Positions 17,356-27,140 of a stretch of DNA of 64,000 bases are shown here, in pieces. The DNA is taken from NCBI GenBank assembly GCA_943789365.1, contig CALSTV010000001.1:2852001-2916000 (forward strand), in the 5' to 3' direction. Position numbers and translations under genes: made by a program. This DNA is from an uncultured Flavobacteriaceae bacterium (GTDB lineage: Bacteria; Bacteroidota; Bacteroidia; Flavobacteriales; Flavobacteriaceae). Numbering within the stretch: position 1 is the first letter of the stretch; every line of letters starts with the position of its first letter. A model generated the notes under the pieces. It saw nothing but the letters and a program-made list of their open reading frames with translations. It had not been told where the DNA came from and did not search any database.

Positions 17356-19905
17356 TTAGTTTAGAAGTAGCTTCTTAGTGACACTTCCTTTGTTAGTTTG
17401 CAATAACACGATATACATTCCTCTCGTGAAATTTCCGAGGAGAATGTGGGTCGTTGCTTCTTTGTTGTATACTAAAGAACCTATAGAATTGTATATTTTT
17501 ATGTTTTCTATACTGAGGTTTGAATCTAAAGATTGAATTTGAAGTACGTTTTTAACAGGATTAGGAAACAAATGTATGTTTCTAGCAATTAATTCAGTAT
17601 TTTCTATACCAGCAATATCCTCGTCATAAGTAGTCCAGGTGAGATTGTCTATGGCAATAGATTTGTTGGATTCCGTAGATGAATCGTTGCGCAGTGCAAT
17701 AGAAACATCACCTGTTATAACAATATTTTCAACGGTGTAGGTATACAACTCGGTGCCTGTGTGCGCAAAATTGTCGATTACGTTACCGTTTATAATAAGT
17801 TGTAAGTTGCGTTCAACACCTGCGTCCCAAAGGTCTTTACAAGTTACCGAGAATGAGCCGATTCCTCCAGGAAGATTGTTTGCAAGTACACCTGTTTTTC
17901 CTGAGCGCATATAGATACATTTACTGCTGTCTATATAACCAGCAGTACTTTTGGCTTCGATGTTCCAAACAAAGCCATTGTCTCCCATATAGCTGTCTGA
18001 AACCCATCCCGTGAAAGGCATGTTTTCAAAAGTTTCGATATGTGTTATTGGGGAGCCTATTGGACTTACGGTTACCTGTGCATTCGCAACAAAATTTCCA
18101 TCGGTGGTCGTTGCTGAAATTTGGACGGTCCCACTTGAAACACCTGTGACTATTCCATTCGTATTTACAGTGGCAATGCTTTCGTTTGAAGAAGACCAGG
18201 AAAAAGATTTGTCAATAGCATTACTTGGTAGCACTGTGGCGGTTAATTGTGCTGTTTGGTTTACCGTAATTTTTAGAATAGGAATGTCTATAGAGACACC
18301 TGTAACCTTACCTAAATCCAATAGCCAAGAAGGCAACCCTCCTAAACGATATGACAATTGCGCTTCGTATAAGGAAGTTTCATCTACATGTACTCCTGGC
18401 GATTCATTCTCTTGGTATTGCTTGTCTGTTCCAGAAATAGATTGAGATGTGTCTTCTGAGATGCTAAATCCTACCAGCCCCGAAACTATTGGAGGGATTA
18501 TTTTTGCGTAGGTATAATTATTTCGCCAAAATTCAAAATTGGTATTTGTATAGCCGATACCTTCAAAGTTCCATACTACCAAATGGCGTAAGTGATTGGG
18601 TTGATTGGATTCTGCTCCTCCGTAATTAAAACCTAAACCACCAACACAAGCATCAATCAAATTGGCTCTGGGTTGGCTCGCATGAATTTCTATACCCGAA
18701 TTGCCATTGGTAGGCATTTCATTGCGCCATAACACATTTCCTATAGAAGACCCCGCAACTCCGCAATTGTGATGTACACCAATGGAATTGTCCTTGTTCA
18801 AACCAATAAGATTGCCCGTTCCTAGATTAGCAGAAATAAATGCATGGCCTGGGTTCCCTTCATATTCGTTCATAAGAGCTGAGCATGAACTTGAAAGTTT
18901 GATACTAGCAGCGTTGCTTACATCGGAAAAATGCACATTGTAAATCCATCCGTTGGCAACCATTTGAAATTGAATGGCACTCCAACCTGAATCGTCTTGG
19001 AAAGACCTATGATGTTCAAATTCTTGCGTAAAACCACCTCGATAGTTTAAATCTTGAATACCCACTTCTTCAATGAATGTTATTTTTTCCAAATACCAAT
19101 TGTAATTGATGTCTATAGTCTTGTGTATTGGTTCTTTAAATGTGACCGTATTTCCGCTAATAGCTTCAATTTTATGAAACTCCCATGTGTTTATATCTGC
19201 GGCAATACTTGTGTATTCAGGAACCACGGCATATGGAAAAAATTCAGAAGCAAGTAATGTTGGATCGTTGTCCGAAAGTTTTAAGCTTACCCAATCACCA
19301 ACCTTTAGTTTAGAAGTACTTGCTACCTGAACGGAGAAACTTTCGCGTGTGGCATTGGCGCTAATTGTGGTTAATAGAGGACGAGAACTGTATGTTGGTC
19401 TAAATTGAATTAAATAAGGACAACTGTACAGTTTTTCGAGGTCAGTAGGGTTGGTATATTCATTCTGAACTAAGGTGGTACCGTCGGGACCCGATCCACT
19501 CCCTTTTAAGATGATATTCCCTTTTCGAATATAGATGACCTCGTCTATATCGTCGGTAGTTTCATTGATTAAAAATTCTCCAGGAGGAAAAAATACAATT
19601 CCAGAACCGTTTGTTTCGGCGGCAGAAATTGCGGCCATCACTGCTGTTTTGTCTGAAATATTGTCATTAGGAATTGCACCGTATTGAGTAACGTCAAAGA
19701 TACTGTGTGAAGGACTTGGAATACCTGCTTCGCCATAATGATAACCAGCAAAGCCAAAATTTGGTAAAATGGGCTCTGAATCCTGTTGTTGCGCTTGTAC
19801 CCAATCATCAAACAAGGCGCTAGGATTGTTTTGTGCTCCAACTGTAAAAACAGAAAATAAAATTAGGTAAACTAACGTATTTTGTAAATAGGAGGGTAGT
19901 GTCAT
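17356..19905 (-). CDS. T9SS-secreted beta-helix protein, candidate polysaccharide lyase (paralog with Ig-like and binding modules)
   Basis: 849 residues: signal peptide (1-24), a right-handed beta-helix of the pectate-lyase-like type (about 40-460; opening motif VTQYGAIPNDNISDKTA, then GIVFFPPGEF), a conserved C-terminal cap ending SLYEAQLSYRLGGLPSWLL, a bacterial Ig-like group 2 domain (about 538-617, SFSWSSSNESIATV), a binding-like module of about 140 residues (ETFENMPFTGW to AIDNLTW) and a type IX sorting tail (LFPNPVKN). Within the helix, His298-His299, Asp305 and Gly307-Trp308 form an HH-x5-D-[SY]-G-W motif shared by four proteins in this window. Its start overlaps the stop of the upstream beta-helix gene by 4 bp (19902-19905), which indicates translational coupling. 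Enzyme activity is inferred from fold and context. Confidence 0.82.
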   Translation of the reverse strand: MTLPSYLQNTLVYLILFSVFTVGAQNNPSALFDDWVQAQQQDSEPILPNFGFAGYHYGEAGIPSPSHSIFDVTQYGAIPNDNISDKTAVMAAISAAETNGSGIVFFPPGEFLINETTDDIDEVIYIRKGNIILKGSGSGPDGTTLVQNEYTNPTDLEKLYSCPYLIQFRPTYSSRPLLTTISANATRESFSVQVASTSKLKVGDWVSLKLSDNDPTLLASEFFPYAVVPEYTSIAADINTWEFHKIEAISGNTVTFKEPIHKTIDINYNWYLEKITFIEEVGIQDLNYRGGFTQEFEHHRSFQDDSGWSAIQFQMVANGWIYNVHFSDVSNAASIKLSSSCSALMNEYEGNPGHAFISANLGTGNLIGLNKDNSIGVHHNCGVAGSSIGNVLWRNEMPTNGNSGIEIHASQPRANLIDACVGGLGFNYGGAESNQPNHLRHLVVWNFEGIGYTNTNFEFWRNNYTYAKIIPPIVSGLVGFSISEDTSQSISGTDKQYQENESPGVHVDETSLYEAQLSYRLGGLPSWLLDLGKVTGVSIDIPILKITVNQTAQLTATVLPSNAIDKSFSWSSSNESIATVNTNGIVTGVSSGTVQISATTTDGNFVANAQVTVSPIGSPITHIETFENMPFTGWVSDSYMGDNGFVWNIEAKSTAGYIDSSKCIYMRSGKTGVLANNLPGGIGSFSVTCKDLWDAGVERNLQLIINGNVIDNFAHTGTELYTYTVENIVITGDVSIALRNDSSTESNKSIAIDNLTWTTYDEDIAGIENTELIARNIHLFPNPVKNVLQIQSLDSNLSIENIKIYNSIGSLVYNKEATTHILLGNFTRGMYIVLLQTNKGSVTKKLLLN

Positions 19906-21569
19906 TGCTTATTTTTTAATCGATGATTGAGTTGTGTTTGGTATAATGAACGCATTGGTTTATCGCTATTTAAACCTTCAACATATATCCAATTATCTTT
20001 TCGGTCATTTGTGTTGTGTTCAATACTGAGCTTTTGTGTTGAATTGGAGTTTCTAATTCCAATGATATTACTTCTGAGGTATTGTTTGTGGCAATCGATA
20101 TGCAGTTTGTTATTAAATTTTTTGGGATCTCTCCAGATCCAAGAATAAAAAATTTCATTGAAATCACCATCCTTCCAACCTGTTATTTCTAGGTTCCAAA
20201 AAGTATTGTGTTCTCCGGCATGTGGTAAGTTTTGTGGAGCACCACCTCCTGCAATTTTTTCAACCGTGTTTATGTTTTCGAAAAGGTTGTACATAGGCGG
20301 ACAGAATCCAGGACTCGCGATGCCATGTAAATCTATGGTACTTGGGTGTTTATAGTATATGTTCCTAAAAACATTTCCAAAAGAGCAGCCTTCTAAACTA
20401 GGGCCATGGGTTACTTTTGAATCTACGGTTATGTTTTGAACGAGATTGTCTGAAGCATGATACATTTTTGGAGAATAATGACCTTCCTTACCCGTAATTC
20501 GAACATTTTGAATGGTCACATTTCGACTGTTGACCAAATGGGTAGTTTGTGTATAATTATCGATATGAATGTCTTGAATCCACCCCTGTGAAACGCGGTG
20601 CAAGTTAATGGCACCCCAACCGTAATCCATTTCTCGGTTGCCGTGATGTGTATAGTTGCCATCCCAAGAAGATTCAAATCTAAACTTTTCAATCCCTATG
20701 TTTTTTAACATGGGGATAATTGAAATTTTTGGGGCATATTCGATGCCAATTTCTCTTCGTGTTGGTTGTTTTAAAAGGATATGTTTAGCGTCAATAATAC
20801 GCTCTATTTCAACAGCCCATTGAAAGGAATTAGCTCTTTGAATACCTGCTTCTGTATAACTTTTTTGAAAAGGTTCAAATGCTAGCGGCTGCATCAAATC
20901 GTTTATTAGATTGCCTTCGTTAGTAGTGTTTTGCATACTGATGAGAATGCAGGTACCATGAGATAAACCTGAGGTATTGTCTACTGTTATGACGTTTTTT
21001 CCGGCCGGAATTGTTTTTTCGATTGGTGCATGCACTTCTAAATCCTCTACAGAAAAAAAACGATCTGTCCCATGGAGGTTAAGCCCTGAATGAAAAACAA
21101 AAGGTGACAACCAAGGACTGTTTTCTTCAGACTGATTTGTAGGTGTACTGCTGTAAATTATAGTGCCATCTACTCCAGAACCTGCCCCTCTTAAAACAAG
21201 GTTGCTATGGTTGATTTTTACAATATCTGTCTTTGTACTGTCGCTGTTTACCATAAACTTTCCTTTTGGGAAAAGTATGAGTCCACCTCCTTTTAAGCCT
21301 GCCGTTTCCAGTGCTTGGTTGATGGCGGCTGTATCGTCCTTTCCGTCGTTTGGAATAGCGCCAAAATCTATAACATGGTACGTTTTATTAAAATGCGTAG
21401 GAATAGAAACTTCACCATAGGCATAACCAGCATATGAATAATCTGGAAGTCCAGAAGTAATTCCAACTTTTTTAAATGCTTTAAGTATCTCAGGCTCCCA
21501 TTTATTTGTCTTACTACAAGACATACAAAACGAAAGAAATAATAGGATATGGAAATACTTTAGTTTCAT
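19902..21569 (-). CDS. Lipoprotein beta-helix protein, candidate polysaccharide lyase (divergent paralog)
   Basis: 555 residues. The lipoprotein signal ends in CMSC (Cys at about 18). The beta-helix begins VIDFGAIPNDGKDDTAAI and GLILFPKGKF. The shared HH-x5-D-[SY]-G-W motif is present as His308-His309 ... Asp315-Tyr-Gly-Trp, with Tyr replacing Ser. Later motifs are also altered: VTHGPSLEGCSFGNVF instead of the HHNCGVAGSSIGN form, and APQNLPHAGEHNTFWN instead of QPNHLRHLVVWN. It has no Ig-like domain or sorting tail, so it is probably a membrane-anchored enzyme with a different specificity from its three relatives. It is translationally coupled to the next gene. The glycan and mechanism are unknown. 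Confidence 0.78.
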   Translation of the reverse strand: MKLKYFHILLFLSFCMSCSKTNKWEPEILKAFKKVGITSGLPDYSYAGYAYGEVSIPTHFNKTYHVIDFGAIPNDGKDDTAAINQALETAGLKGGGLILFPKGKFMVNSDSTKTDIVKINHSNLVLRGAGSGVDGTIIYSSTPTNQSEENSPWLSPFVFHSGLNLHGTDRFFSVEDLEVHAPIEKTIPAGKNVITVDNTSGLSHGTCILISMQNTTNEGNLINDLMQPLAFEPFQKSYTEAGIQRANSFQWAVEIERIIDAKHILLKQPTRREIGIEYAPKISIIPMLKNIGIEKFRFESSWDGNYTHHGNREMDYGWGAINLHRVSQGWIQDIHIDNYTQTTHLVNSRNVTIQNVRITGKEGHYSPKMYHASDNLVQNITVDSKVTHGPSLEGCSFGNVFRNIYYKHPSTIDLHGIASPGFCPPMYNLFENINTVEKIAGGGAPQNLPHAGEHNTFWNLEITGWKDGDFNEIFYSWIWRDPKKFNNKLHIDCHKQYLRSNIIGIRNSNSTQKLSIEHNTNDRKDNWIYVEGLNSDKPMRSLYQTQLNHRLKNKQ

Positions 21570-21676
21570 TGCTGTTGTTTTATTTTTTCATTGCGTGCAA
21601 AGTCATACCAGATTTTTAGCTGACTTCTCACGTGTAACAGCGCACTCCTCAATCTGCACTGTTCTCCAAACACGCC

Positions 21677-23257
21677 TTACTTCTCTTTAGGATAGACAAT
21701 GAGATCGTCATATTTTCTTTGTTGATACCAAGGGTCGTTTGTTTTTTTTAACTGTTTTCCTAGGTCAACAAGAAGTTTCTTTGCGAGTTCAGGAACTTCT
21801 TTGAGTTCTATTTTATGCAACTGGTAAGGGTCGTTTATATTGTCGTATACAAATGCTTTGGCTATTTTTTTTCCTTTTCTTTTGTCCCATTGCTTTTTGT
21901 CTTCCTGTAAACAAAGGGTATACTTTTCGGAATATAGACCTCTGGAATTGCCCAACATTAATAAGATGTTTTCAGGTTTTTCAATATTCGATGTTTTTGG
22001 ATTTTGCAGTAAATTTGAAAAGTCGGTTCCTTCAATATCCGCTGGAATGTTATTGGAAAGACCAGCCAATCCCATAGCGGTTGGTAATACGTCGGGAACA
22101 CTGAGGAGTACATCCGTAATTCCAGGAGTCAAACCTTTTGGCCAATGTACGATAAAAGGGATTGCCATGGCTTCTAATTCAATTACATTTTTTCCTTCCA
22201 GTCCATGACTTCCTAACATTTCTCCGTGGTCAGAACTAAAAATAACAATGGTGTTTTCTAAGGCGCCCATGCGTTTTAATTCATCAATGACCAGACCTAT
22301 GTATTTGTCGGAACTCGTGACATTGGCGTAATAGTGACGTGCGTATTTTGCAACTTCTTTGTCTGCGTTTTTACGGACGATCATGGCATCGTCAATTTCT
22401 GGGAATTTATCGGTGTCGTAATGCGCATGGAGGGCATCCATGTCTGTGTTTTTTTCATCCCAAGGGTTGTGTGGAGGATTCATAGACCATATCATACAGA
22501 ATGGTTTGTCGGAATCTCGTTGCCCATTTTTGTTTTGCAAATAGTCAATGATGATATTCGCTTCATTCTTAGGTGAAAATATTTTTGGCAAATGCAGTTC
22601 TCCATCTTTTTTACCAGCAATGGTTGCTGGGTCGTTGGAATAGATGTGTGGATTGTAATGTTCGTCTTTTAAAGCTTGGTAGAAGTATTCAATATTATGA
22701 CGTGGTTTACCGGTTGGAATATAAGTGTCGTAACGATTTACATGATGCCCACCCGGCGCTTTCGTAGTGCCAACATAAGTTCCGTTTTTATCAAATACTG
22801 GATCGTTTTTTAACCAATGACATTTTCCAAAATACGAAGTGTTGTATCCCGCCTTATAGAATAAGTCTGGTATGGTGCCAATATCGTCTCTTAAGCTTTC
22901 GTTCCTTCCAATTCGGCAATTGTTCCATATTCCGTTTTGTTCTGGGTATCTACCAGACATAAGCATCCCTCTGTACGGACTGCATAAGGGGAAATTGCTA
23001 ATCGCATTGGTAAAAACAACTCCGTTTTTTGCTAACATATCCATGGTAGGGGTCACCACAGGATCTGGTTTTCCTACAACGTGTTTTTTATATGGGGCTT
23101 CAGACCAAAAACCAGCACTATATCTTCTTAATTGATCAGGAAAGATGATGAGTACATTCGGTTTTTTTGAAGGGGTTTTTGTCAGTTCTTTTTTTTGACC
23201 TGTGCATGCTATGCTGAGGGCAGAGAATAATCCGAGAAGAATATGTGATGCTTTCAT
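21677..23257 (-). CDS. Lipoprotein sulfatase (S1 family), CSPYR type
   Basis: I place the start at the ATG at 23257 rather than the longer frame at 23335. The shorter start gives a clean lipoprotein signal (MKASHILLGLFSALSIAC), and a strong hairpin (23279-23300) occupies the region the longer form would translate. The product is 526 residues. VLIIFPDQLRRYSAGFW holds the metal-binding Asp. FPLCSPYRGMLMSG carries the formylglycine Cys (residue 92 from this start). FGKCHWL replaces the usual GKWH with Cys before His. VIFSSDHGEMLG provides the Asp-His of the second metal block. It belongs with sulfatases of the choline-sulfatase/glycan type and should desulfate an oligosaccharide. It is fifth from last in the GH88-led operon counting from its 5' end as gene four. 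Confidence 0.92.
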   Translation of the reverse strand: MKASHILLGLFSALSIACTGQKKELTKTPSKKPNVLIIFPDQLRRYSAGFWSEAPYKKHVVGKPDPVVTPTMDMLAKNGVVFTNAISNFPLCSPYRGMLMSGRYPEQNGIWNNCRIGRNESLRDDIGTIPDLFYKAGYNTSYFGKCHWLKNDPVFDKNGTYVGTTKAPGGHHVNRYDTYIPTGKPRHNIEYFYQALKDEHYNPHIYSNDPATIAGKKDGELHLPKIFSPKNEANIIIDYLQNKNGQRDSDKPFCMIWSMNPPHNPWDEKNTDMDALHAHYDTDKFPEIDDAMIVRKNADKEVAKYARHYYANVTSSDKYIGLVIDELKRMGALENTIVIFSSDHGEMLGSHGLEGKNVIELEAMAIPFIVHWPKGLTPGITDVLLSVPDVLPTAMGLAGLSNNIPADIEGTDFSNLLQNPKTSNIEKPENILLMLGNSRGLYSEKYTLCLQEDKKQWDKRKGKKIAKAFVYDNINDPYQLHKIELKEVPELAKKLLVDLGKQLKKTNDPWYQQRKYDDLIVYPKEK

Positions 23258-23278
23258 TAGAATGGGTGTAAAATTAAG

Positions 23279-23300
23279 AAGCATGGGCGAACCCATGCTT
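23279..23300. terminator. Intercistronic hairpin between CBM96-like gene and sulfatase
   Basis: A perfect 9-bp stem, aagcatggg (23279-23287) with cccatgctt (23292-23300), closes a CGAA tetraloop. On the plus strand it ends in TTTTT-like sequence; on the minus strand, the direction of the operon, the U tract is weak. It is more likely a partial terminator or RNA-stabilising hairpin that sets the ratio of upstream to downstream gene products. Confidence 0.65.
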
Positions 23301-23327
23301 TTTGTACTATGAGTTTTTGAATAAAAT

Positions 23328-23924
23328 TTACTCAACCATTAAGTAGGAAGCTACTTTTGGTGATTGTTCTTTTGAAGGTGCCATAGCACTAACTCTGTTA
23401 AAGTTTGTGTTCATCAAAGCCAAGGTCACTTTTCTATCTTTTTTACCATCGAACAAAGTACTCAGTTCTTTAGCATCCAATTCGATTGTCAATTTTTGGT
23501 TTTTACCATCTTTAGATTGAGGGACTTCCAAACTACCAAGCATTTCGCCAGGTTCTAAAGCATCTGACCAAGTGATAGACAATTCTCTCCATTTGTCATT
23601 TTCAACGGCAAATACTTCAAGGTTGAATGTTGCATCTGGATGCTCTTCATTGATATATACCTTCAAAGGAATGTGTAAGGTTGCTTTGTTTACTGATTTC
23701 ATCTTCTTCGGTAGCTCAAATTTCAAATAAGTGATTCTAGAGTATTTGTCGTTGTCTTGAGATTTATAGATCCTTAAGTTTTTAGGTTTTGATTCACCCA
23801 TGGCTGTGTCTTCTGTCTCTCCACCTTGAATAAATGCATCTTCTTTGACCATTATTTTCTTTTGTGCTTGGGCATTAGCACTGAATAAAAAGGTGATTGC
23901 TAAGATTGTAAGAATGTTTTTCAT
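23328..23924 (-). CDS. Secreted CBM96/DNRLRE-type carbohydrate-binding protein
   Basis: 198 residues: signal peptide (1-20, ending ANAQAQ) followed by a single beta-sandwich domain. DAFIQGG near the start, then ITYLKFELP and the pattern KATLHIPLKVY ... VFAVENDKWRELSITW fit the DNRLRE/CBM96 group, members of which bind alginate-like polysaccharides. No catalytic domain is attached, so this is a free binding protein, probably periplasmic. It sits third in the GH88-led operon, before a strong hairpin and a sulfatase. Family assignment comes from motif memory; ligand is inferred as the sulfated uronate polymer of this locus. Confidence 0.75.
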   Translation of the reverse strand: MKNILTILAITFLFSANAQAQKKIMVKEDAFIQGGETEDTAMGESKPKNLRIYKSQDNDKYSRITYLKFELPKKMKSVNKATLHIPLKVYINEEHPDATFNLEVFAVENDKWRELSITWSDALEPGEMLGSLEVPQSKDGKNQKLTIELDAKELSTLFDGKKDRKVTLALMNTNFNRVSAMAPSKEQSPKVASYLMVE

Positions 23925-23936
23925 GATTGTGTTATT

Positions 23937-24125
23937 TTGTGTTTGTTATTGTTTTTTAGTTCTCTAGTTCTTTGGTTTTCCTCCTTCGCTTTGCTACGGC
24001 GGACAGGTTTGGTTTTCTAGTTTTTAAGTCTTTATATCCAAATCTATTTCCAATTGTCCATTATCAATTATCCATTGCTTTCTAGCCTTGGGTTTTCAAC
24101 AATTTGCCTGCCAGTAGATTACATA
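23937..24125. repeat. Degenerate short-word repeat tract between operon genes
   Basis: Noncoding tract with runs of GTTTTTTAGTTCTCTAG / GGTTTTCTAG words, the element-like stretch CCTCCTTCGCTTTGCTACGG, and CCATTATCAATTATCCATT words. It separates the beta-helix gene (stop 24140) from the CBM96-like gene (start 23924). No promoter of the C-rich type is present, which supports read-through from upstream. Confidence 0.6.
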
Positions 24126-24139
24126 GTTCCCTTTCGAAT

Positions 24140-25696
24140 TTACTTATAGTCAAGCATCCATTCCGGCAGTTTTCCTAACCTCAGTTTTAATTGTTCTTCA
24201 AACAAGGATGTTGGTTTTACAGGTGTTCCTACACTTTCAAGGACCTGTACTTCGTCTTCGTTGAATGTGATCTCAGTACCATGAAAACCTACAATTATGG
24301 GGGGTACGATTCTCCAATACCAAGAGTCTGTTGCTACAAACCTAAAGTCTGATATTGGTGGGCTTGTAGCTTTGTAATTCCACAGCACCAAATAGCGGCC
24401 ATGATTGGGTAGGTTTTGTCTCGCTCCACCTGCTCTTCCTACAAAAAAACCACCTTCAATATTGTCAAATAATGTACAACGCGGTTGTGATGCGTGCGAT
24501 TCGAATGAGGTATGTGCTGGGTACTTGCAATTCCATACCACCGTTGCAGAGGTGCTGCCTCCACCTACACCCACGGCATGGTGCATTCCGGCTAAATCAT
24601 TTACATTGGCAATAAGAATTCCTGTAGAGCCTCCACCTGCATCAACGGCGCTATGACCAATACTACCTTCAATTTTTATATCTATGGCTGTACTATAAGC
24701 TGCTTGCGAAAAGGCAACGGCATTGGTAACGTTTTTAAATGTACAGTTGCGTACCCAAGAATTAACGGCTCTAGATACTTTTAGGATGCCCCAACCACTA
24801 TCGTCTTCTGCCGATCTGTGATGCACGAATTCTTTTGTCCAATTGGCTTCAAATCGTATGTTTTCAAAACCGAGTCCTTCAGAATGTGCATAGTTGTACA
24901 ATTTCCAACCATGTCGTTGTTTGATGTCGTAATGGATAGGCTCTTTAAAAGTAACTACTTTTCCTTTGATAGAAGCAATTTGATGACGTTCGTTTACCTG
25001 AACCCCTTTGTTGAGAATGGTTTTCCATGCATCTTCAACTTGTAATGGTTCTGTATCGTAGGAAATCAAATCTTTGTCGTTATTGATGACTTTCAGGATA
25101 ACCCATTTTCCAACTTTTAGTTTGGACGGGTTTTTAACTGTAATTTTATAAGTCTCTCTTTTACTGTTAGATGTTACATCCGTTAAAAAGTGATCACCGC
25201 CACCAGCACTGGTTTGGATGGCCATTGGGCAGGAGTACATTTTTTTAGGGTCTTTAGGAGGTAAATCGTTTTCAAAAAAGAGAATTGAACCATCTTCGCC
25301 GTCACCTTCTCCTCTAAAAACAATGTTTGAAGATTTGATGATAATTGGGTTTTGGTCGTCTTTTTTGGTGTTGATATAGTATTTTCCTTTTGGAAAGTAT
25401 ACAATACCTTCTTTGTTTTTTATAGCTGCTGCAATTGCTTTTTGAATGGCTTTTTTGTCAGATTTGTTATCCGATCCGTCAGCTCCGTATTTGGTTACAT
25501 CAAAAACTTTATAGTCTACATCGGGAATACCAACTTCGCTATATTTATAACCAGCATAGGAGAAATTTGGTAAAATGGCCTCTTTTCCTTTTTTATGTGC
25601 TTTTATATAATCTTCCCATACAGCACTTTCTTGTGCTTGTACAGTACAAAATGCTAATAATAATAATAATAATATGAACAGGGCTTTATTTTTCAA
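24140..25696 (-). CDS. Secreted beta-helix protein, candidate polysaccharide lyase (minimal paralog)
   Basis: 518 residues: signal peptide (1-21) and a single beta-helix domain with the conserved C-terminal cap (SLFEEQLKLRLGKLPEWML). Opening motif VTKYGADGSDNKSDKKAI and GIVYFPKGKYYI. The shared motif is His292-His293 ... Asp299-Ser-Gly-Trp302. Further blocks shared with the relatives at 17356 and 27954 are GHSAVDAGGG, GMHHAVGVGGGS, HASQPRCTLFD and LPNHGRYLVLWN. It has no binding modules or sorting tail, so it is the simplest form of the family here and the best single protein for an activity test. It is probably periplasmic, directly downstream of the GH88 gene. The cap may be the domain listed as DUF4955, which I cannot confirm here. 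Confidence 0.8.
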   Translation of the reverse strand: MKNKALFILLLLLLAFCTVQAQESAVWEDYIKAHKKGKEAILPNFSYAGYKYSEVGIPDVDYKVFDVTKYGADGSDNKSDKKAIQKAIAAAIKNKEGIVYFPKGKYYINTKKDDQNPIIIKSSNIVFRGEGDGEDGSILFFENDLPPKDPKKMYSCPMAIQTSAGGGDHFLTDVTSNSKRETYKITVKNPSKLKVGKWVILKVINNDKDLISYDTEPLQVEDAWKTILNKGVQVNERHQIASIKGKVVTFKEPIHYDIKQRHGWKLYNYAHSEGLGFENIRFEANWTKEFVHHRSAEDDSGWGILKVSRAVNSWVRNCTFKNVTNAVAFSQAAYSTAIDIKIEGSIGHSAVDAGGGSTGILIANVNDLAGMHHAVGVGGGSTSATVVWNCKYPAHTSFESHASQPRCTLFDNIEGGFFVGRAGGARQNLPNHGRYLVLWNYKATSPPISDFRFVATDSWYWRIVPPIIVGFHGTEITFNEDEVQVLESVGTPVKPTSLFEEQLKLRLGKLPEWMLDYK

Positions 25697-25716
25697 ATCA
25701 AAAAAAATTAAATTTA

Positions 25717-25745
25717 TTTCTACTTTCTACTTTCTACTTTCTGTT
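25717..25745. repeat. TTTCTAC heptamer tandem repeat
   Basis: Four near-identical TTTCTAC/TTTCTGT units in tandem run across the 3' end of the GH88 gene (stop at 25734). Change in unit number would alter its last codons or the spacing to the next gene. Confidence 0.7.
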
Positions 25746-26933
25746 TTCTAATTCTTTATACCTAACCAGTGCCTCTAAATAGTAATAGTCGGCGTAGTTT
25801 AAAGGTACGTCAATTTCGTTATTGTGTGGAATACTACCAACACTATGCATAAGAACAAAGTGTTTGTTTTCTCCCAGTTTAGCGGTGTATGCAGGAGAAG
25901 CCAAAGAATTCATGATTTTATCAATTCCTGCTCTGTAGGAAGTCTTTGAGTATCCATCGAGTTCAATCAATGCAGATGCAGTAACTGCTGCTGCCGAAGC
26001 ATCTCTTGGTTCATTAGGAATATTAGGCGCATTATAATCCCAATAAGGAATGCCATCTTCTGGAGTTCCCTCATAATTTAGGATATAGTTTGCAATTTTT
26101 TCTGCCATTGCCAAATAGGCAGGGTCTTTTGTGTATCTGTAACAGAGGGTGTAGCCATAGATTCCCCAAGCCTGACCTCTGGCCCAAGAGCTTTCATGCG
26201 CATACCCTTGAGCTGTATTTCTATTTCTTACGGCACCGGTTTCTGGATCATAATCGATCACATGGTAAGAACTATTGTCGGGGCGAAAGTGATGTTTCAT
26301 TGTCGTATTGGCATGTGCGATGGCAACATTTTTATACTTGTCATCTCCTGTAAGTTTTGACAGTTCAAATAATAATTCTAAATTCATCATATTGTCAATA
26401 ATTACGGGGTATTTCCATCCTCTTGTAGATTGCCATCCTTTGTCTACATCCCAGCTTTTGATACATCCTACATTTGGATTGAAGCGTGTAATCAATGAAT
26501 TTCCGGCGGTAATCATAACTTCTTTAAAAGCCTCATTTCCTGTTAAACGATATCCATTTCCATAAGAACAGTTAAATACAAAACCTAAATCGTGATTGGT
26601 CAATCGGAGTTTTTGATTTTCAAATATCGCTTGAAATTTCTCCGCAGCCATTCTCCATTTTTCGTCTTTTGTCAATTCGTATAAATACCAAGAACTTCCT
26701 GGGTAGAATCCTTCTGTCCAGTCGAAGTTTTTATGTATCCAATGCATTTCACCGTCGGCAGTAAGCGTTCTTGGAATGTTGTTTGCAGCTTCTGCATCTT
26801 TTAATAATAAAGACAATTGCTTTTCAGAAAATTCAATTTGTCTATCCGTCTGGGTTTTAGTTTCGCTCGTTGCCATGCAAGAAAAAAGCAAGATTGCAAT
26901 AGACAGAGTACATAGGAGTTTCATTGTTTTCAT
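25734..26933 (-). CDS. GH88 unsaturated uronyl hydrolase (lipoprotein)
   Basis: 399 residues. The lipoprotein signal ends in LFSC (Cys19). The alpha/alpha barrel carries HDLGFVFNCSYGNGYRL with Asp115 and VIIDNMMNLELLF with Asp180, matching in order and spacing the two catalytic Asp residues (Asp88 and Asp149) of Bacillus unsaturated glucuronyl hydrolase. The enzyme hydrates and releases the 4,5-unsaturated uronate from lyase-made oligosaccharides, giving the 5-keto-4-deoxyuronate substrate of KduI. Members of the family that act on sulfated disaccharides differ in specificity pocket, which I cannot judge here. It leads the operon 26,933-17,356 under promoter D. Confidence 0.93.
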   Translation of the reverse strand: MKTMKLLCTLSIAILLFSCMATSETKTQTDRQIEFSEKQLSLLLKDAEAANNIPRTLTADGEMHWIHKNFDWTEGFYPGSSWYLYELTKDEKWRMAAEKFQAIFENQKLRLTNHDLGFVFNCSYGNGYRLTGNEAFKEVMITAGNSLITRFNPNVGCIKSWDVDKGWQSTRGWKYPVIIDNMMNLELLFELSKLTGDDKYKNVAIAHANTTMKHHFRPDNSSYHVIDYDPETGAVRNRNTAQGYAHESSWARGQAWGIYGYTLCYRYTKDPAYLAMAEKIANYILNYEGTPEDGIPYWDYNAPNIPNEPRDASAAAVTASALIELDGYSKTSYRAGIDKIMNSLASPAYTAKLGENKHFVLMHSVGSIPHNNEIDVPLNYADYYYLEALVRYKELENRK

Positions 26934-26985
26934 AGGTATATATGATATAGTAATGTTGTCAGTTTTTAACCACTGTGGTTAACTG

Positions 26986-27056
26986 AGTGCAAGTTCTCTA
27001 TTATTTCTCTTTTTAAAGGGGGAGTCTGCGGTCTACAGAAGGGGGGATATTGAATA
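26986..27056 (-). promoter_or_regulatory. PUL promoter D: C-rich direct repeat in front of GH88 operon
   Basis: On the minus strand a six-C run preceded by TCAATAT (27046-27041) and a CCCCCT box (27022-27017) lie 23-24 bp apart. The expected -7 position 22 bp further (near 26,994-26,986) reads GAACTTGCAC, a poor match. The operator pair is clear; the promoter element is weak. Confidence 0.6.
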
Positions 27057-27140
27057 AATACTGTTGCATTGTACCCTGTTTATCTGTTTTCGTGATGTTT
27101 CAGGGTTGAAAAACAGTCTAGTAGCTTTTGTTTTGCCAAA

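Noticed and set aside
23258-23335. Longer N-terminus of the CSPYR sulfatase
   Set aside because: It would place a long, non-signal-like leader before a perfect lipoprotein signal and translate through a strong hairpin, overlapping the upstream gene.
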